From positions 248,001-312,000 of the forward strand of contig JAPWGK010000005.1 of the NCBI GenBank assembly GCA_029641185.1: a stretch of 64,000 nt of DNA. Direction: 5' to 3'. The number at the start of each line of letters is the position of its first letter. The stretch's first letter is position 1. This document shows, piece by piece, positions 22,238 through 33,305 of the stretch. The translations under genes were made by a program, and so were the position numbers. The notes beneath the pieces are model-generated. The model made no database searches. It saw only the letters and a program-made list of their open reading frames with translations, and had not been told where the DNA came from. This stretch comes from Pseudofabraea citricarpa (lineage: Eukaryota; Ascomycota; Leotiomycetes; Helotiales; Dermateaceae).

Positions 22238-24020
22238 CTACTTCTTATGCTGTTTCCTGTGCGAATCCTTACTATGGCGTGGTACTTTGACAACAGGCCT
22301 CGCCGATATCCTACCACTTCGGCGTTTAGTGGGGACTGTGGTTGTCGCGTATGTATCGAGAGCAAGTTCACCAGCTGAGAGCTCACACTCGATGATATAA
22401 TCAGACGGTACGAGAGTTGATGGCTGAGACCCATCTAGGTCACCATAATCAGATGGTTGGAAAGTAGATGGCCCACTAGTTGTAACCTCTCCTTGAAACT
22501 GTTGTTGCGATGTGTAACTATGAGAGTCACCTGCTAGATCTTCCACTGGTGCGTAGGTGGCATCTTGTACATCAGTGCTATCTCCTGCGTGTGTAGTGTC
22601 CTGTGCATATATAGCACCATGCACCTCTGTGGGGTCTAAAGAGTTATTATACTCAGTAGGTAGCTCTACGTTTGCAGGAGTTGCCCTTTCATTAGCAACT
22701 GAGATAAATGTATCGCGCTGCTCCTGGGCCCAGTCTCTGGCATTCCGGAATGCGGCAGCACCCTCCCGGAAACTAATAGGATTGCCAGTCAAGCCCCAAG
22801 TATTGACCTGAGTCATGTGGTATTCGGGAGCACCATCATCTGCTTGACTGAGATGAGTGGTGTACATCTGTAGTGTGCCAGTCCCGGCATGATAAGTTGA
22901 TGTGAACGTATAGGCATTGTTATCATAAACGGGCTCTTGTTTGTACGACTGCAGCTTATGCATGGCACGAGCCCCGATAGCACCATTGTAACAAGCCTGT
23001 CGCTTCACTACATCTGCACCTCCGTTAGGAGCTTTGGCCTCTAGGAAAAAGTTAGGCGCTACTGGAGCCATCGCATGTCCTGTAGGGATTATGAAAGGTC
23101 CTAGGTCCTGCTGCACCTGCTTGTCAATCTCAGCCAGACGAGCCCCGTCGTAGAAGTCTGGTCTAGCATCAACAATAGTACCATCGGCTATCGGCTCAAG
23201 TCGCGTGAAGAACAGGTCACTTTCATTCGGGATGTCAACGTCGCCAGATATTATGGGTAACACAGTACTCATCACCTTCCCTTCAGAGATTACCCGGTCA
23301 TTTTTCCGCTCGAAGGTTCGAAAATCTGAAGTGGTAAAACGGGATGGTGAAAGTGACGGTCTTGGTTGTGCCAGTCTCTGATAGAACCCTTCTAAGTTGC
23401 CAGGTTCCGGAGCTTCGCGGTTGTCTGGATAGTCATATCCTTTCGGGTACACCCTATGGTCGATGAGGTGCTGTTCAAAATCGTTATCGTATGCAGAAGA
23501 TCGTCTGTTGCTACTTTTGGAGGCGGGATTGCTCGTCGGCGCCGTGGATTGAGTCCGCCTGCTGCCGGAGCTTCGAGAGCCCCGTCTTGAGCTCATGGCT
23601 TGTACAAGGCTGTTATCTGTCGGCGCAGGATACTAAAAAGAATCAGAAACGACCAACAGATTCTAGCAATTTAGAGTGATGCCTTACGCCTCGGAGATCG
23701 CAAAGCTCTGGACCACCGTGTCTAGCAAACTTCTTTATCTGCTTCGTCCAAGTATCTCCTCGGTCTCTCTGTTGATGCACAGAAGCAGGACGTTGGCAAG
23801 CGTTGACTTGGCTTGTTCGCCGATCAAGCTCCTTCAAAGCTCGACGAGTAAGCCACACCCTCGAAAGCGAGTCGTAAAATTCGGCAGAATGGAGTTTTAT
23901 ACTCGGTTTCAGCCGTTTTGAAGGCCGTGATTCGAACTCGAACGGATCGTGAAGTGATACGTCTACTTCAGCGTGTTGTCTCTTTCGACGAGGTGGCACC
24001 TGTTCTCGAGCGATGGACAT
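22238..24020 (-). CDS. Fungal hypothetical protein with PD-(D/E)XK nuclease-like signature
   Basis: Two open frames belong to one gene. Exon 1 is 23688-24020 and exon 2 is 22238-23632, over a 55-nt intron with donor GTAAGG and acceptor TTTTTAG, in phase 0, giving 575 residues. The N-terminal part holds a basic region, YDSLSRVWLTRRALKELDRR and the junction FARHGGPELCDLRG. A Ser/Arg-rich linker follows. Near 268-325 the pattern ARPDFYDG, then FFLEAK (E309, K311), then RQACYNGAIGARAM fits the PD...ExK...Q arrangement of restriction-endonuclease-like folds. The C-terminal third is low-complexity, ending in a Lys/Arg/His-rich tail that could be a nuclear signal. I believe this is a multi-copy ascomycete family, though I cannot name it. 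The nuclease fold is inference from motif order. Confidence 0.72.
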
Positions 24021-24589
24021 GGAGACAATGGTGGTGATTCAAGAGCAGAGAGGTCGAACGAGGAGGTCTCCAGGCAACGGCCTCGAGTTGGGTAGGGTTC
24101 TGCGAAGTGACAAGGCATTTTAGATGATTGGACATCGATGGTTAAGTTGGAGTCGCATCTGCTTTCTGCGGGGTGTTGGTGATGGGCAAGCTACGCCTAA
24201 TTTGGCCAAGTGAGGCGAGGCTGAGGCTACAGCCGCGTTGAAAAACGATGATCGAGGTCTGGGTTCTGCACAATAAGCGCCAGGGAACGAATTGCAGCAT
24301 CAACCAACCGACCACGTCCAACCGATAATCTTGTGTTACTCTGGATGCAGAGACATGACTCAATGCCAGCACGAGCTATGTCTTCCCAAAGAAAGCAACG
24401 TCCACTGTAGAGACGACAACAATCCAGACATGACATGACCACCGAAAAGTCAACCCCGGTGCAGTCTTCGTTGCCTATTGAAGAGTGCCTGGCCCCAAGT
24501 CTTTGCCTAGATTCCGAAACACCAGCAATCGAGGTCGGCGAAATGCCCTTCCTTTCTTCACGTACTTGCGGATTGCTAAAGGCTGGCAG
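24021..24589. other. Intergenic region
   Basis: This is the upstream side of the PD-(D/E)XK-like gene and the presumed promoter of the small Cys-rich gene. A minus-strand open frame (24227-24598) has no motif and is not believed. A plus-strand ATG at 24435 opens a 141-codon frame that is not obviously coding. Confidence 0.35.
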
Positions 24590-24811
24590 ATGTGTCAAGA
24601 CGTCTTCGCAGCATTCTCATGTGCCGACCGTCACGCGGAAAGGGGACAGTACCGGACAAGGCTTAAGCATATTGCAAGATGTCAGGAGGCGATTGATAGT
24701 GAATCAGGACAAGCTTGTGCTGATCGGGAGAATGTTCACGTCCTTCAAGAGGACGAGACTGAGCAGGAATGCCCTGAGTGCAGAGGCAACACGCCGCCAG
24801 AGACACCATGA
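24590..24811 (+). CDS. Small cysteine-rich hypothetical protein
   Basis: The frame from the ATG encodes 73 residues. The protein starts MCQDVFAAFSC and has further Cys in HIARCQEA, GQACADRE and CPECR. A start of Met-Cys followed by spaced Cys and a CxxC near the end is a recurring pattern in small ascomycete proteins that look like a minimal zinc-binding fold, but I cannot assign a family. There is no signal peptide. An upstream exon cannot be excluded, since the frame is open to 24485. The gene is convergent with the next one, with stop codons about 30 nt apart. Confidence 0.4.
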   Translation: MCQDVFAAFSCADRHAERGQYRTRLKHIARCQEAIDSESGQACADRENVHVLQEDETEQECPECRGNTPPETP

Positions 24812-24840
24812 ATTTGGGGAAGAGCTAGGCTACTATGCTG

Positions 24841-25304
24841 CTATGCTGTCTGTATCCTAGCTAGAGTTGCTTGCTCGGTTTTCCCTCCCCAGGAATATGA
24901 AGAAGCGTATGCCTTTGCTTTCCCGATCCATCCATCTCGCGCAGTAAATATCCTGTGAGGGTCAGTACACGGCCTCGTTGCCTTGCTTCTCTGACTTACC
25001 AAGAATCCCCTTGCCTTGTGGCATAGTAAAATTTATGCGGGACTGTAAGCAGCTCCTGCTTGTCTAACGGGCCCGTAACATTAAAGTCGTACATGAAATA
25101 TGCCTTGACGCTGTTGCTCGAATCAAAATATGGTAGAAAATGCAAGGCGTCATAACCTCCTGGCTGTACCTTGATACTAAGCGGTCGCCCGAGATTCTCT
25201 TCGCAAAAGTCGCTTCCGAGACGCAGGACGCGTTGCTGCAGCTCGCCTGGAATGTCCGTAACACAAGCCCGGATGATTACACGGATTGGATTCGAAGTAG
25301 CCAT
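24841..25304 (-). CDS. Hypothetical 138-residue protein, two exons
   Basis: Exons are 25000-25304 and 24841-24952, joined over a 47-nt intron with donor GTAAGT, a perfect TACTGAC branch site and acceptor CACAG. The join keeps frame (phase 2) and adds 36 residues after the point where the unspliced frame stops. The protein begins MATSNPIRVIIRACVTDI and contains EENLGRPLSIKVQPGG and VKAYFMYDFNVTGP, suggesting a small alpha/beta domain. No family is recognised. Splice quality is the main support. Confidence 0.55.
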
Positions 25305-25600
25305 TGCTGTGTGGCCGAGTTGGGATTTGGTCGGTCGAGCATTTGACGTGCTGCTGGCCGGTGTTCTTTGCACTTGGACCTTACCAAGTAGCCAGGGTGA
25401 TGCGGGTCACGCCGTGTTTTAGAAATTCCTTGACGCCTTACGCGCCAAGCTTACACGCAGTTATGATTTGGTCAGATCCTATTCTTCAACGTTGCAATGC
25501 TATTCACTAGCCATGATAACATTCGCTTTACACAAGTTAACGAAGAGATTATAATGCGAGTGGATCAGGAGTTGAGTTGAAATCTGTGTATAGTGGAAGA

Positions 25601-25640
25601 CTGAGAAAACCCGAGAAAAACTGAGAAAAACTGAGTAAGA
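25601..25640. repeat. Degenerate 10-bp tandem repeat
   Basis: Four adjacent units related to CTGAGAAAAA (CTGAGAAAAC, CCGAGAAAAA, CTGAGAAAAA, CTGAGTAAGA) lie in an AT-rich intergenic stretch. Confidence 0.75.
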
Positions 25641-26270
25641 CTAAGACGGGAATTGTGACATGACATTTTGTAGGTATACTAAACGTTTCAGGCTGATCAC
25701 GTTAAAAGGCTCTCGTTCATCCCTACCAGAAATTTCTCGATTTTTGCCTCGTAGTTCGATTGCATATCCGAAATATGAAAACATGAAATTGAGGCTAAAA
25801 AGTATAGAGAAGCTCGAGATCATAATTTAAACTCCAGAGATGTGCTTGAACTGACTTATCGTAGGCTAAAGGTGCAAAACGTGAAAGACCGACACTATTC
25901 GATCAACTCGGAAAACTAGAAATTACCGACGATTTCTCGGTGTCCCCTCTACAGTGCCCATTCCATAACGTCTACCAGAAAGAAAAAACAATCTTGAGGC
26001 ACCTAAAGCCTCCAAGTAGAATCTCACCGAGTACTCGCGAGATTGGAGATTAGAGATTGCCGAGATGTTTCTACAACCCACCCACCTTGACATCTCCTCG
26101 TTTCGTCGGCTAAAACCATCCAGCTTGGTTCCGACTAAGTCTCCGTCCGTCGATGCTCTCGAGGGCATTGCGTACTCGTATCACACTACCAAGGAATGCG
26201 TAGAAATTGTTTTCTCTTATTCGTGTAACGACGGGGCTATGCTATGGTAGCATACACTTGGCTTGTTCCA

Positions 26271-26286
26271 TTTTTTTTTTTTTTTT
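26271..26286. repeat. Poly(T) tract
   Basis: An uninterrupted run of 16 T lies about 310 nt beyond the stop codon of the next minus-strand gene. Confidence 0.9.
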
Positions 26287-26595
26287 GGAAAGCTGGAGTT
26301 AGTGTTGTCGTCTTGGGGAGGAAGTAGAAGGATTGATGAACAAGGGGACAATTAGAGTTGGGAGATGGAGTCCAGGGAGTACGTAGTACGCACAAAATGC
26401 AACAAATTGCTGTGGTCGGTATTATTGAGTGGTATGCTGGGGACATAGATTTAGCATTACTTGACAACCCGCAAAAGTAGTCCTGTCCCATCCAACCAAA
26501 AACCCCAGTGAGAAACATTAAATACATGTAATCTTCATGATATAAATAAGACAAAATAAACCCAAAAGAGCACCTAGACACCATTCACACCTCAT

Positions 26596-27648
26596 TTAGG
26601 AAGTTCCCCATTCAGCAGGCTTCCCATTATGCACTTTAGGTTCCATCAAAAACTCCAATCGATCCTCGGCCGTGACCCAGCCCTTCGTCTTCGCCAGTGC
26701 CGCATGCCGTATGGCATCTTTCCACTCATCAAACCAGACATCCTCGCTCTGGACCGCACAGCGTCTTCCTTCCTCGCCCCTCTCCACATCGGCATAAGGC
26801 CAGATGCTCTTGACGATCTCGTACCTCTTGGTCCCAGTGAATAGCGAGGTCACGTTAGAGAAGAAGCGGTTCACTTTGTCTGGCGACCGGATCACGACTT
26901 TAGTGTGCGTTGAAGGAAATGTGACGGTGGTGTGGCCGGTATATGAGATGCTGGAGATAAGTGACAAGAGACGGCCTTCAAGATACGATGTATCCCAGTT
27001 GATTACTGCTCTCTCGAGCACGAACCTGTGATTATGTTAACATCAAAGTCCGTTTTTGAATCCAGAGACTTACTGTTTGACAGCCACCTGATCGGCACAG
27101 AATCGCTTGCACCACTCGTCCAGTCCTCCTTTAGCATTCGGCGTGAAGGTCTCTTTAATTTCTCCCCTCCAGCCTTTTTCTCCCGATCCAATCAAACGCA
27201 CGTAATTCATACGCATCTTCTTCTCCTCGGGAACGATGAGATTCATTATGTTGAGCTTGATATCAAAATGCACATCGCCATCTTTACTTCCCCGGATATG
27301 GACCTGGGGTTTGGGAGGAACTGTAGCGAGGGACTGGATCAGTGACGAAAGTGCTTCCGGATTGCTGGAGTACTCGGGATGTGATGTCTTCAAGGTCTTC
27401 TGATCGGATGAGAGTGTACAGAATGGAGGCGAGTAGAGCTTGTAATCCAGTCTGGGTAACCCGGGATAGGATTTTTGACTTGGCGATCTGGGTCGTGGTA
27501 TGCTCATAGATGAGTTCGATGGTCCTGAGTATGGCGGTGGCGTATTTGGTCTATCATCCTCCCCCTCGTGTGAGGCTGGAGGTGGGCTGCTTTCTGCTGG
27601 TCGGTGGACTGCATAGCTGGGCTCGGAGAAGGACTTGTTTGTGGCCAT
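26596..27648 (-). CDS. Conserved-looking hypothetical protein, two exons
   Basis: Exons are 27074-27648 and 26596-27025, joined over a 48-nt intron (donor GTAAGT, acceptor ATCACAG), giving 334 residues. The start is the ATG encoding MATNKSF. The first 90 residues are Pro/Ser-rich with a PPPYSGPS motif. A compact domain follows (SSDQKTLKTSHPEYSSNPEAL, then VHFDIKLNIMNLIVP). The second exon is rich in beta-strand-like runs (TGHTTVTFPSTHTKVVIRSP) and ends with a charged segment containing EDVWFDEWKDAIRHAAL. There is no signal peptide or membrane segment. I do not recognise the family and give no function. It is transcribed in the same direction as the bystin gene upstream of it. Confidence 0.7.
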
Positions 27649-27952
27649 ATTCAATTCAATATGGGGTCGCAAAATTCATGTGCTCGACAATCTCCTCGAT
27701 TTGAACCCGAGGAATTAAGGCTCGAATTTGTGGAGAAAGGTTGATACTTGAAGGAAGTCAGCGCAGCTTCTTGGATAAACCGGCAGGGCTAATGTCAAGC
27801 CATGTGCCTGGCCCTGGTGTGCTGTAACCGAAGAGGCGCAGCGCGTGAATGTTGCCTAGAGCAGGCGTCGTAAACACTTTGCAAAGCAGCTCAGCTGAAA
27901 ATGTGAAGCACGAAATCGTGCACATCGCTCTTTCATTTCCATTCTAGAACAA
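27649..27952. other. Short intergenic region
   Basis: About 300 nt between the hypothetical gene and the end of the bystin gene. It is the promoter of the former; nothing else is seen. Confidence 0.4.
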
Positions 27953-29468
27953 TTAATCTATCATCATTGTGTCATCGCCTCCCATCGACGGTGCCTCTGG
28001 TTCCAAAGCCACTCCTCTCCCTCTACCCTCAAGCAATTCTCTTCGCACCTCGGGTCCTATTTGTGAATGGCCCTTGGTCAGAAGAAGATCAAGCAACGCT
28101 TCTCTCTGATCTTCCGTGATGTCGTTTCTGTATCGCTGCGCAAATGCTAGCAAGCACTGATGCCAGATAACAGGCAATTTGGTATCTTTAGATCCAGCAA
28201 CACCACCCATCGGTACCTCTCCTGGTTGGACACTCGCTGGGTCAACGCTACGGAATCGCAAAAAGTGGAAAACGAGAGAATCGATGACTTGATATGGCAG
28301 AGCATATTTCTTCTCAAGTAACGCTCTAATGAAGATATTAGTAGCACCACCTCCTTCTGTGCCAGCGGATGACTCCTGTGCTGCAATGTCGCAGAGTCCC
28401 TTGAGAGCAGCGGCAGAATGTAGAACAGGCACAGAAACCCTGACGAGAACTGCGGATATGATATGTGCTTCTCTCAATGAGCAAGTACCGGTAGCGACCA
28501 GAGGGAAGAGAAATCCCTTAAACCACGCAGCTGGCTTGTATAGTCCCTTCTTCAAGGCATTGAACAAATGAATGTTCAACTTCTTTGTCTCGTGTATCTC
28601 TTCTCTTACTCGCTCGAGCAGTACTCTCTCCATGAACTTCTGTGCGGTCAGGGGTGTACTTGACACGAAGATCTTGGTCGCTTCATAACATGCATTTGTA
28701 GTCCATGATTCTGGTCGAGTGATTTCGAGGATGTCCTCCCAGTGAGGAACCGTTGGAAGGATCTTAAAGGGTTTTGGCAGCTTTCCTGACTTATATCTTG
28801 AGAGGATCAAACCAATTCTGCAATATCGATGTTAGCTTAGCGCTGCCAAAAAAAAACCCCCATGCAAAATAGACGCACTTTGTGTATACTTCTACTACTT
28901 TTGGGTGAATCTCATAGTCCTCATCTATTGGACCTGGTGCACCACTTGCATCTCCATTCCCGGTTTGAGCCGCCTCGTGAGCCGCAATCTTCTCCAATAT
29001 CAAAGCCGCCAGATCGGTTCCAGGTCCCTCATCTTCCTCGTCCGCCATGCCAGGCCATCCTTGCTTGAGGAGGGGATCTTCTTGCGAGGGGAAAAATTTA
29101 TTGTATGCTTCTAAATCGTCTGGTGCCAATTCTATCTCTTCCACGATCTCATCCTCGTCTCCCCAAACCTCGGCATCGTCGCCGAATGGCTCGTCTTCCT
29201 CCTCGTCCTCGAACCTCGACTCGAAATCGAAGGCTGTATTTGGTTTGGCAACTCGATTCTCCTCCTCGTCCTCATCTGCCAGTTCCTGACCTATCTTCAA
29301 GATCTTTCTCGAGGCTTTCGAGTCAACGAATTTGTCTCCTTCCTCCATATCTTTCGACTTGCGCTTGCCGGACTTCTGCTTGAGTGATGCCGTCGCATTG
29401 TATTCATCTTCGAGGGGATTGTGCCGCCTTGCCTGGCGAGCAGCGGTTGGCGTTGTTGCTTTCGGCAT
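27953..29468 (-). CDS. enp1: Bystin/Enp1, 40S ribosome biogenesis factor
   Basis: Exons are 28879-29468 and 27953-28817 (61-nt intron, donor GTGCGT, CTAAC branch), giving 484 residues. Bystin is needed for pre-18S rRNA processing and export of 40S precursors. The N-terminal 170 residues are acidic and disordered (DEDEEENR, FEDEEEDEPFGDD), as usual in the family. The bystin domain starts near residue 190. It includes the stretch from IGLILSRYKSGKLPKPFKI to VPHWEDILEITRPESW, then MERVLLERVREEI, LYKPAAWFKGFLFPL, and KYALPYQVIDSLVFHFLRF. The family's ALPYxVxDxxVxHF signature is complete. The final 50 residues have the expected DITEDQREALLDLLL helix. It is divergent from the DUF5672 gene. Confidence 0.95.
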
Positions 29469-30906
29469 TTTGTAGTTATCGCAACTAAAGACAGGCCTAG
29501 TTACTATGGTAAGAATTCCTAAAGGGTTGCGTTGTGCCCTCTTCTTCTGCTAGACAAGCCAATTCCGTAAGAATTTGAAGAATTTCAGAAAAAGTTGCGA
29601 TAGTGGGTGGACGCTAAGATAACAGGCAGTCACGTGAACCGGACTGTCTCTTGCTTCAACTGTTGAAGCTAGTTGGGTCAATGGCAATCTATCTATCACT
29701 TGGTACAGTAGTACTGCTGAAGTTAAATCTTTAGCAAAGTTCTTGGTGAGTGTTGCAGATCAAATGTTATGGTTCTTATCTCTGGAAGTTTAATCTGGTT
29801 GACAGACCGAGCCCCTCGGTTTCGGACTGAAGTATGCCCCCACGACCAACGGCTTGACAGCTTGACAATGTCATTTTGATATCTCTTTGACTTTCAACTC
29901 CAGACACTTGAAAAGCGGAAAGGCTCGTTCAACTATAGAGTAACTTTATGTGGCTTTCGTATTCAGAAGCACTACGCAAATCGCAGTCGCCAAGATATAC
30001 AATTTCAGTACGAAGTATGTTGAATGAGTATAAAGGAAGCAGCAGACAACACACCAATGGTCAAACATGCACTCCTAGGTCAGGTACGTAATCATAGACA
30101 TCACAGCACGAGCTGGCCCAGAAACTTGGGATGAACCTGCAGCCCAGAAACCGTCTCAGCCCAGACTCTCGGTCTTGAGAGTTGAGTGCTAGCCAAATGG
30201 AGCTGACTAGGCGAGCGACAGGCTATTTTGAATTGAACGGCGATCTACATGGCATCCTTCCTCTCCATGTCAATCTCGACCGCAGAGAGAGAGTTCAGGC
30301 ATAGGCAAAGACAGCGAAATTTGACTCCATTCAGACCAGTCGGAAATCCCCGTCCCAGCGGAACTGGGTGCCTGGCGAGAGAACCGAACCCACGACAGCA
30401 GCCCAGGGTCCCGTATCCGGCTCGAAAAGTAACATGCCAAGGGATTCCCACCACCACCACATCATCCACTCTCCTTCCTGGGGGGCTCATCTCTCAAAAT
30501 GAGCAGAAGCGCCGAGCTCGAGAGATTGGCTGTGGCCTCGTGTGCAATGCGCTCTACCCCCCAAACCAGGATGTCAGCGTGCCAGCGTCGTGCTCGCGTA
30601 TACCGTACCTTTTTTCTTCAGAGGTCTCAAGTCTCAAGATAAGCCTGTCTGCAAGGGACTGCCCCAAGAGAGTTTGTGAAGTTAAGAAAAAAAAGAGAGA
30701 GTATCTTCAGTATATCATCCCTTGCTTTCCCTTCCCCTTCCCTTCTCAGAACCCCACTGTCACAGAAATCCTTCCTTTAACTCCTGCGGTCCTCGCCCAT
30801 TTTTCTTCTTTCTGTTTACTTTTTGCTCCACCATCTTACTTGTACATATTCCCAGATATACATATCCTTGAGGTGATGTATATGTCATAACAAGAGGAGG
30901 AAAGCC
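29469..30906. other. Divergent promoter region of bystin and DUF5672 genes
   Basis: About 1.4 kb. The distal part shows no gene. From 30716 to 30760 there is a strong CT-rich tract (CCCTTCCCCTTCCCTTCTC), typical of a fungal promoter or leader. A plus-strand open frame at 30249-30890 ends 17 nt before the next ATG and looks like chance opening of leader sequence. Confidence 0.5.
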
Positions 30907-31851
30907 ATGTCGACGACCTACAGCAGAGCATGGGAGAATAACATGGCGACGACGAGCAGCAGGAAGAGGCTGCTCGGAACGGCAGCAATGCTGATGTTCC
31001 TGCTCGTCATCTGGACGGTGAAGCTTTTCGGGCCCAGTTCAGCTGGAACCACAGTACCGGCGTCCGGAATCCCTTCACTGCCTTTCACAGGGTCGGTGAG
31101 CTCTGGTCCAGGCAAGAACGTGGCCGCCATAGTCGAGAACCGACCGCTCGACAACCTGATTCCCCTGATCCTGCACTTTTCCAGCGTCCTGGGTCCCGAC
31201 TGGCCGATTCACATCTTCACCACGGACGCGAATGCAGAAGCACTACACTCATCCGGCGCCGTGGAGCGCAGCATCAACGCTGGGCTGATCGTCATCAAGC
31301 CGCTGCCGCTGTCGCTCGATTTGAAGCAGCACTCGAGCATCTCGGCCTTCTTCACGCAGCCCTGGTTCTGGCAATCGCTCGCGCCGGCCGAGAAGATCCT
31401 GATGTTCCAAGGCGACAGCATCATCTGCTCGCGCGCAACCCAGACCGTCGCCGACTACGCACAGTACGACTTCATCGGGGCGCCCATCGACACGGATCGC
31501 GGGCTGGGCTTTGGATACAACGGCGGCCTCTCGATCCGCAACCGCCAGATGATGCTCGACATCGTGAGGGGGTCGAGCTGGGCCGACGAGAAGAAGGGCG
31601 AGCGGAAAGACAAGGTCAACATCGACTACGAGGACCAGTGGTTCTGGAAGAAGCTCACCGAGATGCAGCCCAAGCCCAACCTGCCCACCGTCGAGGTCGC
31701 GAAGACGTTCAGCGTCGAGACGATGTGGTACGAGAAGCCGTTTGGCTACCACCAGGCCAGCGTGTGGCAGAAATCGAAGATGGAGGAGATCCTCAGCTGG
31801 TGCCCGGAGTATCGGTTGGCTCTCGCGGAACCCTTCAAGACGCATTCTTGA
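30907..31851 (+). CDS. DUF5672 family glycosyltransferase-like type II membrane protein
   Basis: This single-exon gene encodes 314 residues. A short basic N-terminus precedes one membrane segment (about 23-41, GTAAMLMFLLVIWTVKLFG), so the protein should be a Golgi or ER type II membrane protein with a luminal domain. The lumen part matches the DUF5672 pattern. It starts VAAIVENRPLDNLIPLILH with PDWPIHIFTT, continues ILMFQGDSIICS, and then has FIGAPIDTDRGLGFGYNGG and SIRNRQMML. It ends EDQWFWKKL and a FGYHQAS motif. These resemble GT-A-fold glycosyltransferases, with GDS in the place of the usual DxD motif. Donor and acceptor are unknown. The gene is clearly GC-richer, especially at third codon positions, than its neighbours, which also keeps a long antisense frame open. 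Confidence 0.85.
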   Translation: MSTTYSRAWENNMATTSSRKRLLGTAAMLMFLLVIWTVKLFGPSSAGTTVPASGIPSLPFTGSVSSGPGKNVAAIVENRPLDNLIPLILHFSSVLGPDWPIHIFTTDANAEALHSSGAVERSINAGLIVIKPLPLSLDLKQHSSISAFFTQPWFWQSLAPAEKILMFQGDSIICSRATQTVADYAQYDFIGAPIDTDRGLGFGYNGGLSIRNRQMMLDIVRGSSWADEKKGERKDKVNIDYEDQWFWKKLTEMQPKPNLPTVEVAKTFSVETMWYEKPFGYHQASVWQKSKMEEILSWCPEYRLALAEPFKTHS

Positions 31852-32557
31852 GGGGCATCTTGTGCTCATATCTTGTGTGGTTATGTATCATATCTAGACG
31901 ATTTTATGATCAGTAATATTAATAACGATTCAAGTATCTTGCGTCGCCTTGCATGGCGTTAGTGTGGTTTAACCTTGCAATCTCGCACAGAGCAATCCAA
32001 CATTCATCCCAACTCCGCTGCAGTATTATGAGCCATTTATTAAAGTCACGGGGTGGCACAGAAACATTGCTGGATACAAATCTGTATTCAAAGCATCTCG
32101 TCTGCTTGCTGGAAGCATATCCTAACCATCTCGCTCAGCAAGCAAAGCAAGTAATCCAGTTCCACCGCAGCCGCCAGACCCGGTAACCGCCAAAGCAAAC
32201 AGACCCAGAGCTATCCTTGTCTACTCTAGACTAAGCTATGCCTACATGTATGCCCGCCCGCGCCCCCCGAGAACACCGAAGGAAGAAAAGAACACTATGG
32301 AATTCTAGGATCTGCAAAAAAGCTATCCTTCCCTGGGTATTGAAAACAGAAGAGTTGTACAAAGGTTCCAGAGTAAGCTTGGTAAGAAAGACCCGGAAGA
32401 ACCCCTCCCTAGCCAAGCCAACCGCTCGCTATGCGTCGCGAATGCATCCCCGCAAATGAAATATCAACTCCCGAACCGGCAGCGCCTATTCATATCATGG
32501 TCTCGTTCTAATGGTAAGGACTGGAAAGACCGAAGTCAATAGTGTCGAGGTCAGGAT
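31852..32557. other. Convergent intergenic region
   Basis: About 700 nt between two convergent genes. I see no motif, repeat or gene. Confidence 0.45.
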
Positions 32558-33305
32558 CTAGATGAGCTCGAAACCATCATCCTCGTCAACGTCGTTGACG
32601 ATGACTGGAGTACGCTGCTTGGGACTTCCCTTCTTTCCTCGTCCCTTGGAAAGAACAGTGGTCTCACCCTCATTGTCGAGCACCTCGTACTCCCCTTTGA
32701 TGATCTTCTCGGTCTGCTCATTCTTCCACTTCTTCTCGGCCTGCTCAACCAATCCTCCTAAGTCAACAACTCGTCCGCTCTCGGTTGGGCTTGACCCGTT
32801 GGTATCATAGCTGTAGAGAACACCAGGGATGGTGAAGTCTTCAGCGCCCATTGTAGTCTTGATAGCAGCATCCTTGTTGTTGGCATGTTGGGGAAGGAGC
32901 TCGAGAAGAGACTTGGAGAGAGGCGTCGACGTATGATCTCTGGCATCAACTAGGGCGTCAACCTTTCGGTTCAGACGACCCGAGACACCATCTTGAGAGT
33001 AGTGGACGCTGATCGAAGTCGTCTTAGGAGTCTTGTTCTGGTGTGACTTGGGCTCGCTGCTCCTATTCTCATCGTTAGCCTCGCTTGCGGATGATGGCTG
33101 ATGGGTGATACACTTACCATTGCTTCTCTGGTCGAACCTTTGCACGCTGTGCTTCACTGCCTCCGGAGTATTCTCCGTAACGCATATGGATGCCACCGGA
33201 TGGACGCACACCTAGGCTCCATTTGGAACCATGGTCCCTATCACGCTTGAAGGGAAGAGAAGCTGAACGGATATCGCGGTGCTCGATTGGGCCAGTTGAC
33301 GACAT
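32558..33305 (-). CDS. Conserved-looking hypothetical protein, two exons
   Basis: Exons are 33118-33305 and 32558-33062, joined over a 55-nt intron (donor GTAAGT, CTAAC branch), giving 230 residues. The protein is hydrophilic and basic at the N-terminus (SLPFKRDRDHGSKWSLG, then GGIHMRYGEYSGGSEAQRA). The middle contains ISVHYSQDGVSG and VDALVDARDHTSTPLSKSLL. The C-terminal part has VDLGGLVEQAEKKWKNEQT followed by GEYEVLDNEGET and an acidic end (DVDEDDGFELI). There is no signal or membrane segment. I do not recognise the family; a small cytosolic or nuclear adaptor is the most one could say. Confidence 0.72.

Larger units (their letters stand above)
25305..26595. other. Intergenic region, partly AT-rich
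   Basis: About 1.3 kb without a supported gene. It contains a degenerate 10-bp tandem repeat at 25601-25640 and a T16 tract at 26271-26286. Short open frames (60-115 codons) show no motif. Confidence 0.45.

Noticed and set aside
23643..24020. Independent 125-residue minus-strand gene
   Set aside because: Its last residues run into a consensus donor, and splicing joins it in frame with the downstream PD-(D/E)XK-like exon.
30249..30890. 213-codon plus-strand open frame just before the DUF5672 gene
   Set aside because: It has no domain and a composition like leader or promoter DNA. It includes the CT-rich tract and ends 17 nt before a well-supported start codon.
31249..31869. 206-codon antisense frame over the DUF5672 gene
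   Set aside because: It is a shadow frame kept open by the high GC content of the sense gene. The Arg/Asp/Leu-rich product resembles no family.
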